Positions 49,631-53,187 of a DNA stretch of 53,187 nt are shown here, one piece after another. A model generated the notes under the pieces. The model was not told where the DNA came from and did not search any database. It saw only the letters and a list, made by a program, of their open reading frames with translations. Origin of the DNA: CAZPYD01 sp964590835 (lineage in GTDB: Bacteria > Patescibacteriota > Minisyncoccia > JAHISW01 > Tagabacteraceae). The stretch spans positions 1-53,187 of the forward strand of contig CAZPYD010000003.1 of the NCBI GenBank assembly GCA_964590835.1, written 5' to 3'. Made by a program: the position numbers and the translations under genes. Within the stretch, counting starts at the first letter, position 1. Each line of letters opens with the position of its first letter.

Positions 49631-51169
49631 TTACATTTCGTCACTCATTTTTTGTAGAGCATCTTTTAATACCATTGTGGCCTTACAATCATCTTTGTTA
49701 TAAATCAAAATTCTTTCTAAAATTTTATCATCCTTCTTTTCTATGTAATCGTTAAACCATTGAATAGATAAAGCTCCAGACGGTGTCTTGTCTTCCCAAT
49801 CAAAACCAAGATATTGGGCAATAGCTTTTATTGAATAACTTCCAAGAGGCCAGTCTGTATTTTTAAGAACAACATCATTGTATAAATCTATTGTATTTGG
49901 ATTAGCAAAAAATTCTTCAACTTCTTTTTCTGAAGCAATATCAGAATATATTTTTTGCATCTTTCCATAGATTGTCTTCTCATAAGCAGAGTAGTAATAA
50001 ACAGAAAAATCATCTTTAGGCAAAGACCTAATATAATCCCAAAACTCAAACCAAACTCGTTTTTCTTCGTCTGCTGTTATGTCTTTAGCTGTAAAATCTA
50101 AAAACCTCTCTCCCTTATCGCTTCTCTCATAAACTCCGTGCATATAAACAAACTCCCGAGTTGGGTCTGTCTCTATGTCAAAAAATAACTCATAAGAAAC
50201 TCTTGGAAAATCAACTTTTTTGTAAATAACTGGCTTTTTTGTGTTCTTCAAAACATTTGCCCTCCTGACAAGGCTTTCAAGTCTACTCTTCCCTATATTC
50301 TTTAGAAAATCCTTATTTTTATTTATCTTCTTTTCTTTTTCTTTTAGCTCTAAAACTTCCTCTGTTTTAAGTCCTAGAACCTCGCTAATTTTTTTAATAC
50401 CCAAATCCAAATTTATCGTATCTCTCCATTTCCCTCCCATAAAAAACAATCCTGTTAAATCATCCTCTTCTTTAACCCATTTTTTACAACTATTATACCA
50501 CGGACAAATAGAACAATTACTACCAAGAGCTGGATTGTTTCTTGTTTTATTTTCCAAAAGTGCCAATACAATGTCTCTTGTTTTTTCATATTCTTCCCAA
50601 AAGCTAATTTTACTTGTTTTGGTTACTGGATTATTTAAGTCATAAACAACTTCGTCGCCTTTAATATCAAAAATAATTCCAAGCTTTTTGTTTTCAAAAC
50701 CAAGCCTGTTTAACACATCAGAATAAAGAGCAAGTTGTATGGCATAATGTTTTTTTAGTTTCCCTTCTTTGCCGTTTTCTACATCGGCACCCTCACGCCC
50801 CATACCAGATTTTATATCCATTGGTATGTATTGCCCATCTGATGCTTTTTTAAGCAAATCTGGGATACCACGGAGATTATCTTTAATTAAAACACCTTGA
50901 TATATTAACTCTTCCCCTTTCTTCATTGCCTCAATAGTTTTTTCAAATCTTTCTTCCAAAGAACCAGCAACTTCTTCTGACAAATCTAAATACTTACCTT
51001 TTAGGTCAGAAATTACTTTATCTTCATACCGAACACCTTTATCCCAAAGCATCTGAACAAAAGGATTAGTTTCTTTTATTTTTTCTTCCTCTGGACCATA
51101 CTCATCCCTCCATATCCTATGTGGGCATTGAATATAGTCATAAAGTTTTGAGGCAGTTACATATTTCAT
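49631..51169 (-). CDS. TM0106-family RecB-like nuclease
   Basis: The 512-residue protein has a Cas4/RecB-type PD-(D/E)xK nuclease at the N-terminus: Cys15 in YIQCPHR, GIPDLL (Asp104), MDIKSG (Asp118, Lys120) and three Cys in CSICPWYNSC, which with Cys15 fit a 4Fe-4S cluster. The middle has a helix-hairpin-like segment. The C-terminus (from about 325) is an RNase H/DnaQ-like domain: FFDIETDP with Asp331 and Glu333, and YNKDDCKA near the end. This is the TM0106 architecture, a putative repair or defence nuclease. Its start lies five bases after the GIY-YIG gene's stop. Confidence 0.88.
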   Translation of the reverse strand: MKYVTASKLYDYIQCPHRIWRDEYGPEEEKIKETNPFVQMLWDKGVRYEDKVISDLKGKYLDLSEEVAGSLEERFEKTIEAMKKGEELIYQGVLIKDNLRGIPDLLKKASDGQYIPMDIKSGMGREGADVENGKEGKLKKHYAIQLALYSDVLNRLGFENKKLGIIFDIKGDEVVYDLNNPVTKTSKISFWEEYEKTRDIVLALLENKTRNNPALGSNCSICPWYNSCKKWVKEEDDLTGLFFMGGKWRDTINLDLGIKKISEVLGLKTEEVLELKEKEKKINKNKDFLKNIGKSRLESLVRRANVLKNTKKPVIYKKVDFPRVSYELFFDIETDPTREFVYMHGVYERSDKGERFLDFTAKDITADEEKRVWFEFWDYIRSLPKDDFSVYYYSAYEKTIYGKMQKIYSDIASEKEVEEFFANPNTIDLYNDVVLKNTDWPLGSYSIKAIAQYLGFDWEDKTPSGALSIQWFNDYIEKKDDKILERILIYNKDDCKATMVLKDALQKMSDEM

Positions 51170-51174
51170 TTTAT

Positions 51175-52065
51175 TTATTCAAATAATTCAAGTACATTTT
51201 GAGCCTTTTGTAATTTTTCAAAATTAGTATATCTTGTTCCTTGCATATAACCCATAGGAGCATCGCCGTATGGTATTTTATTTTTTAGTTTTTTCGCTGG
51301 TTCTGAAAAAAATAGTTTGTATTTACCTTCTTCCCCATAAGGTTCAATTTTTTCAATTGGGGCAAAATGTGTGACCGCTGATATTGGTTGAGTTTGGTAA
51401 GAAGCAATATATTTAATTTTATCTAAATTACCTCCTGCTATACGGATTGCATACCAAGCATTCTCTCCAATAAAAACTCTTTCAAATCCCTCCTTCTGTG
51501 CTGGGACAACAATAGTATCTTTTTGATTTTTAGAAATCTCTACAACTGGCTTTGAAACTGCTTTTGGTATCTCAAAAGCCCTCAAGCCAGCAAGTGGTAA
51601 GGTTTGATATATTTCATTTAGAAATACTTTAATTTCCGCTTTTTCTGCTTCAGAAATAGTTGGTTCTTGTGGACTATTCCCATTTTCAACAATACTTCTA
51701 CCAGCCTTATTAACTCTTTTTATAAGTGCGTATTCTAACCATTTAGCGTGAGTTGAATTTATTGTATTTGAAACAAAAACAATACCTTTATCCCAAAAGT
51801 TCTTATTTTTTATATGTTGATTTATTCTAGTTGAAATAGTATCTGCTTGCCCAATATAAACAGTTGGAATTTCATCTTCTGGTTTTGAATAACCTGTAAG
51901 AATGTAGATACCTGCTCCTGTTAGTTCAGAACGATTTTTAATTTGCTCCCATTTATTTCTAGGGAATGCAAAAAATTTAGAAGGAGAACTTTGTCTATCA
52001 ATAATACGAAGACCCTCTGGGTCTCCTTCTGGAACAAAAATACGAATAGTAAATGGATTATTCAT
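51175..52065 (-). CDS. GIY-YIG nuclease with C-terminal DUF4357-like part
   Basis: The 296-residue protein has a GIY-YIG domain at about 45-125: GAGIYILTG, VYIGQAD, then a conserved Arg in STRINQH and Glu in KWLEYALIK as catalytic residues, and Asn in NKAGRS. The C-terminal part (GENAWYAIRIAGGN; GEEGKYKLFF; PYGDAPMGYMQG) resembles DUF4357, which is often joined to GIY-YIG domains. It is transcribed before the RecB-like nuclease with only five bases between them, so the two nucleases form one unit. Confidence 0.85.
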   Translation of the reverse strand: MNNPFTIRIFVPEGDPEGLRIIDRQSSPSKFFAFPRNKWEQIKNRSELTGAGIYILTGYSKPEDEIPTVYIGQADTISTRINQHIKNKNFWDKGIVFVSNTINSTHAKWLEYALIKRVNKAGRSIVENGNSPQEPTISEAEKAEIKVFLNEIYQTLPLAGLRAFEIPKAVSKPVVEISKNQKDTIVVPAQKEGFERVFIGENAWYAIRIAGGNLDKIKYIASYQTQPISAVTHFAPIEKIEPYGEEGKYKLFFSEPAKKLKNKIPYGDAPMGYMQGTRYTNFEKLQKAQNVLELFE

Positions 52066-52083
52066 ATGTTGAATAATATCAGA

Positions 52084-53187
52084 ATGTTAAGTAAAGTAAA
52101 GAATATGGAAGATTTGTCTATTCAACAATTACAAAAAGGATTAACTCGCAGACTAGAATACTGCTTAGACGCAGAAGACTACAGCACTAATTTAGTGGTT
52201 AGTATCTATGACTATATTGAATACATAAACAAACATCCTGTTTTAGATTATTTATTAACAACAAAAATTCAGGAAAGACCCAAGAAAATTTTAGAAAAAC
52301 TTAATAAACTTGAAAAAGAAACGGAGAAAGAGCTAGATGCTGTATTTGAAGATATAAGCAAAAAAACAAGCAAGAAGGAAAAAGAATCTATAAAAAGTTG
52401 GATTGGAAACGAAAGTGCTTTTGATGAATATAAAGGACAAAAAAGTGGAAAAATTCTCAGCTCAAGAGGCAAAATAGTTAGTATGCACGACACACTAGAA
52501 GAAATCCTAACCAAACTCTGCAAAAAAAGAAAAAAGAATGATTTTGAGGAATATATTGAACTAAAACCAATAAAAGGAAGCAACCATAGCACAGTCCACA
52601 CAAATATATCGGAAAGATATAAAGAATTTTTTCAAATAAGAAATTATCACAAAAACGAAAAACCAATATCAGCTTGGGGAGGATTTGAGGAAATATACAT
52701 CTGTTATCAAGCCATAGAAGGATTTATAGGAAACTTTAGTGATAATGTTGAAGAGCAACAAAATTTAAAATTCTTAGCCAGTGCCTATGAAAGTCTGAAG
52801 AACAAAACCAGAGATGCAAAAAGCAATCCACTCGTGTCAAGAAACAAAAAAACACACTTGAAAAGATTACACTTAGGGCTTCTTGACCAACTTGATTTTG
52901 TAGAAAATAAAGAAAATTATATTCCTAAAACAATGCAAAAAAGTAAAAGATTAAACTTAGAAAAATTAGATAACCAAAAAAAACAAAACAACTTTAAATT
53001 TAATAAAGATACTGGTGATTTTGTTTTTAATGAAACAAAAGGTAATTTGACTATAAACAGCCAAGAATACAAGGTGCTAAAAAATCTTCTGTTTGCCGAG
53101 AATAATCAAGTTGATTACTTCACACTAATAAAAAATATCTGGACAAACAGAGAAGATTCAAAGACCAACAGAAACGACCTGTCTCTC
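52084..53187 (+). CDS. Partial protein with C-terminal winged-helix-like region
   Basis: The frame is open from ATG at 52084 (or the better-looking ATG at 52105, MEDLSIQQLQKGL) to the right edge, at least 360 residues. The first 300 residues are charged and mostly helical, with an aromatic YHKNEKPISAWGGFEEIYIC segment; the last part (GDFVFNETKGNLTINSQEYK followed by LKNLLFAENNQVDYFTLI) looks like the winged helix of OmpR-type regulators. It starts 18 bases from the divergent GIY-YIG gene, so they share a control region. No catalytic motif is visible. The protein's end is missing. Confidence 0.6.
   Translation, partial: MLSKVKNMEDLSIQQLQKGLTRRLEYCLDAEDYSTNLVVSIYDYIEYINKHPVLDYLLTTKIQERPKKILEKLNKLEKETEKELDAVFEDISKKTSKKEKESIKSWIGNESAFDEYKGQKSGKILSSRGKIVSMHDTLEEILTKLCKKRKKNDFEEYIELKPIKGSNHSTVHTNISERYKEFFQIRNYHKNEKPISAWGGFEEIYICYQAIEGFIGNFSDNVEEQQNLKFLASAYESLKNKTRDAKSNPLVSRNKKTHLKRLHLGLLDQLDFVENKENYIPKTMQKSKRLNLEKLDNQKKQNNFKFNKDTGDFVFNETKGNLTINSQEYKVLKNLLFAENNQVDYFTLIKNIWTNREDSKTNRNDLSL

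Overview
The window looks like a chromosomal scaffold from a Candidate Phyla Radiation (Patescibacteria, probably Parcubacteria) genome. This rests on the AT-rich composition, the many very small uncharacterised genes, lineage-typical surface proteins (PEGA, cohesin, dockerin, FN3 and Cys-repeat proteins), a PaaX/Cas2-like protein, a degenerate PriA and the lack of biosynthetic operons. No rRNA, tRNA or CRISPR array was recognised. Three runs of N (21017-21026, 23285-23384, 47537-47546) mark scaffold gaps, and several genes carry one-base homopolymer frameshifts, so part of the gene breakage may be technical.

Left part (1-18.4 kb): murA, a PEGA membrane protein and a PriA whose ATPase motifs are gone are followed by an orphan membrane protein with a consensus promoter, ybjQ and then an integron-like locus (6.5-9.3 kb). 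That locus has a tyrosine recombinase on the plus strand and, upstream of it, two genes read the other way, embedded in nested inverted repeats and attC-like palindromes that share the ends GTTAGCTG/CAGCTAAC. Housekeeping genes follow: def, a PaaX/Cas2-like gene between two related palindromes, fmt, a secreted seven-fold Cys-repeat protein, PEBP, uppP, thiI and a SIMPL protein.

Middle (18.5-36 kb): an esterase precedes a surface pair, a giant LamG/FN3 protein ending in dockerin beside a membrane-anchored cohesin protein. Next is a sensory operon: NMT1-type binding protein, Cache-like histidine kinase, six-PAS histidine kinase and two receiver proteins. It contains an exact tandem PAS duplication and two receiver genes identical over about 350 bp. 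After it come membrane proteins, a truncated surface-anchor gene, DUF2914, a cold-shock protein, a frameshifted 16-residue-repeat protein and an array of strong hairpins.

Right part (36-53 kb): ybaB, truB, superoxide dismutase, a CopB-like P-type ATPase, a dual-specificity phosphatase, two frameshifted genes (membrane exporter-like, DUF192), rhodanese, a Pif1-like helicase, a GyrI-like membrane protein and a large peptidoglycan-binding surface protein. An accessory zone at 47.6-49.6 kb holds an AbrB gene under a perfect 50-bp palindrome, direct repeats around an orphan gene and a candidate structured RNA. The end holds a TM0106-type RecB nuclease, a GIY-YIG nuclease and a divergent gene cut by the window edge.

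Two features recur across the window. Three copies of a repeat with conserved inverted ends (CCCAGTAGTA) sit exactly against the start codons of the SIMPL, sod and NMT1 genes. Four orphan genes have near-consensus sigma-70 promoters and strong Shine-Dalgarno sites, unlike most neighbours.
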